From an uncultured Gammaproteobacteria bacterium (lineage in GTDB: Bacteria; Pseudomonadota; Gammaproteobacteria; Pseudomonadales; Litorivicinaceae): DNA of 9,752 bases. Positions 8,247-9,752 of this stretch are shown in pieces. Below the pieces are notes generated by a model. It ran no database searches. It worked only from the letters and a program-made list of their open reading frames with translations, and had not been told where the DNA came from. Made by a program: the position numbers and the translations under genes. Numbering within the stretch: the stretch's first letter is position 1; each line of letters opens with the position of its first letter. The stretch spans positions 1-9,752 of the forward strand of contig CAJXXD010000018.1 of NCBI GenBank assembly GCA_913062835.1, written 5' to 3'.

Positions 8247-9752
8247 TGCCAAAACGTACCGATCTTGAATCCATCTTGATCATTGGCGCGGGCCCAATTG
8301 TGATCGGTCAGGCGTGTGAATTCGACTATTCCGGTGCGCAGGCCTGTAAAGCGCTTCGTGAGGAGGGCTATCGCGTTATTTTGGTGAATTCGAACCCCGC
8401 AACCATTATGACCGATCCCGCCATGGCGGATGCGACCTATATCGAGCCGATTCGTTGGCAGTCGGTTGCCAAAGTCATTGAAAAAGAGCGTCCGAGCGCG
8501 CTCTTGCCAACCATGGGTGGTCAAACCGCATTGAACTGTGCGCTCGATTTGGACCGGGAAGGCATTTTAGAGAAGTTTGGCGTTCAGATGATTGGCGCCA
8601 ATGCGGATGCCATCGATAAAGCCGAAGACCGGGATCGGTTTGATAAGGCCATGATTGCCATCGGACTGGAAACGCCCAAGAGTCACATTGCGCATACCAT
8701 GGACGAAGCCCGTGCGGCTGCGGCTGATCTTGGATTTCCGTGCATCATCCGCCCGTCGTTTACCATGGGGGGTTCCGGTGGCGGCGTGGCCTATAACCGT
8801 GAAGAATTTGAAGAAATCTGTGAGCGCGGTCTGGATTTATCCCCCACCAATGAGTTGCTGATCGATGAATCACTGCTTGGTTGGAAAGAGTATGAGATGG
8901 AAGTGGTCCGTGATCGAAAGGACAACTGCATCATCGTCTGCTCCATCGAAAACTTCGATCCGATGGGCGTGCACACAGGGGACTCCATCACCGTCGCGCC
9001 GGCTCAAACTCTGACCGACAAGGAATACCAAATCATGCGAAATGCATCGATTGCGGTATTGCGTGAAATCGGCGTCGAGACCGGGGGCAGTAACGTTCAG
9101 TTTGCGGTGAACCCGGACACTGGCCGTTTAGTGGTCATCGAAATGAACCCTCGGGTCTCTCGGTCGTCGGCACTCGCGTCCAAAGCGACGGGATTCCCGA
9201 TTGCCAAAGTGGCCGCTAAGTTGGCTGTTGGGTATACGCTGGATGAGTTGGCGAACGACATCACAGGGGGGGCAACTCCGGCCTCCTTTGAACCGTCGAT
9301 TGACTACGTGGTCACCAAAGTGCCTCGATTCACCTTTGAAAAATTCCCTCAGGCAGACAGTCGCCTGACAACGCAAATGAAATCGGTCGGGGAGGTGATG
9401 GCCATTGGCCGGTCGTTCCAAGAGTCGATGCAAAAAGCGCTTAGAGGTCTTGAGATTGGCGTGTCTGGGTTTGATCCGCAGTATGAATGGGATACCGAAG
9501 AGGCGGTTCAGGCGATGCGTCATGAGCTGGCGAATCCCGGTCCTCGCCGATTGTGGTGCGTGGCCGATGCATTCCGAAGCGGTATGAGCGTTGAAGAGTT
9601 GTACCAAGTCTCGAAAATTGACCCTTGGTTCTTGGCGCAAATTGAAGATTTGATCTGGGAAGAAACGCGCCTTTCGGAAATGGCGCTGTCGGATTTGGAT
9701 CGTGACGGTCTGTGGCGTTTGAAGCGAAAAGGCTTCTCTGACAAACGGCTGG
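8246..9752 (+). CDS. carB: Carbamoyl-phosphate synthase large subunit, 5' part
   Basis: CarB makes carbamoyl phosphate from bicarbonate, two ATP and the ammonia delivered by CarA. The frame starts at ATG 8246 with [20 protein letters not shown] and runs without a stop to the right edge, giving 502 codons of an expected ~1070. The visible part covers the carboxyphosphate-forming ATP-grasp half (residues 1 to ~400): [43 protein letters not shown] (the glycine-rich ATP loop), [16 protein letters not shown], and [20 protein letters not shown] with the metal-binding Glu and Asn. It then continues into the helical oligomerisation domain ([10 protein letters not shown] onwards). The second ATP-grasp half and the allosteric domain, where UMP and ornithine act in E. 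coli, lie outside the window. No frameshift or unusual residue was seen. It begins one base inside carA. Confidence 0.98.
   Translation, partial: MPKRTDLESILIIGAGPIVIGQACEFDYSGAQACKALREEGYRVILVNSNPATIMTDPAMADATYIEPIRWQSVAKVIEKERPSALLPTMGGQTALNCALDLDREGILEKFGVQMIGANADAIDKAEDRDRFDKAMIAIGLETPKSHIAHTMDEARAAAADLGFPCIIRPSFTMGGSGGGVAYNREEFEEICERGLDLSPTNELLIDESLLGWKEYEMEVVRDRKDNCIIVCSIENFDPMGVHTGDSITVAPAQTLTDKEYQIMRNASIAVLREIGVETGGSNVQFAVNPDTGRLVVIEMNPRVSRSSALASKATGFPIAKVAAKLAVGYTLDELANDITGGATPASFEPSIDYVVTKVPRFTFEKFPQADSRLTTQMKSVGEVMAIGRSFQESMQKALRGLEIGVSGFDPQYEWDTEEAVQAMRHELANPGPRRLWCVADAFRSGMSVEELYQVSKIDPWFLAQIEDLIWEETRLSEMALSDLDRDGLWRLKRKGFSDKRL

Noticed and set aside
9128..9640. 170-codon minus-strand open frame at the right end
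   Set aside because: It is antisense to carB, which reads continuously with correct family motifs from 8246 to the edge.

Overview
The window reads as a chromosomal segment of a gammaproteobacterium. The gene order recN (reverse), then grpE-dnaK-dnaJ-dapB-carA-carB (forward), is the arrangement I know from Pseudomonas and related non-enteric Gammaproteobacteria. The DnaK, DnaJ, CarA and CarB proteins also look very close to their E. coli and Pseudomonas counterparts. Base composition looks moderate in GC by eye. I cannot name the genus.

Layout. Positions 1-692 hold the 3' part of a membrane-protein gene on the plus strand. Its last ~189 codons are the C-terminal part of an SbtA/DUF897-type sodium-dependent bicarbonate permease. 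Its first ~40 codons instead match transmembrane segment 5 of AcrB-type RND drug-efflux pumps. This abrupt change of family is the strangest thing in the window and is either an assembly chimera or a real gene fusion. Converging on it, only 5 bases away, is recN on the minus strand (DNA repair). A compact divergent promoter region separates recN from grpE. Then come the Hsp70 chaperone genes grpE, dnaK and dnaJ, followed by dapB (lysine/diaminopimelate synthesis) joined to dnaJ by a TAATG overlap. A ~100-base gap carries a good sigma-70-type promoter and a leader with two tandem hairpins. After it come carA and carB, the two subunits of carbamoyl-phosphate synthetase, also joined by TAATG. carB runs off the right edge.

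How the genes work together. DnaK, DnaJ and GrpE form one ATP-driven folding machine: DnaJ delivers clients and stimulates ATP hydrolysis, and GrpE exchanges the nucleotide. Sigma-32-like elements lie upstream of both grpE and dnaK, as expected for heat-shock control. dapB has no promoter of its own that I can see and is probably read through from the chaperone genes. carAB has its own promoter and makes carbamoyl phosphate for both arginine and pyrimidine synthesis. Apart from the left-edge chimera and some regulatory details (a TTG start with a structured leader at carA, overlapping divergent promoters at recN/grpE), this is a conserved housekeeping region. I found no CRISPR array, insertion sequence, tRNA, rRNA or defence system, and nothing that looks like a new system.
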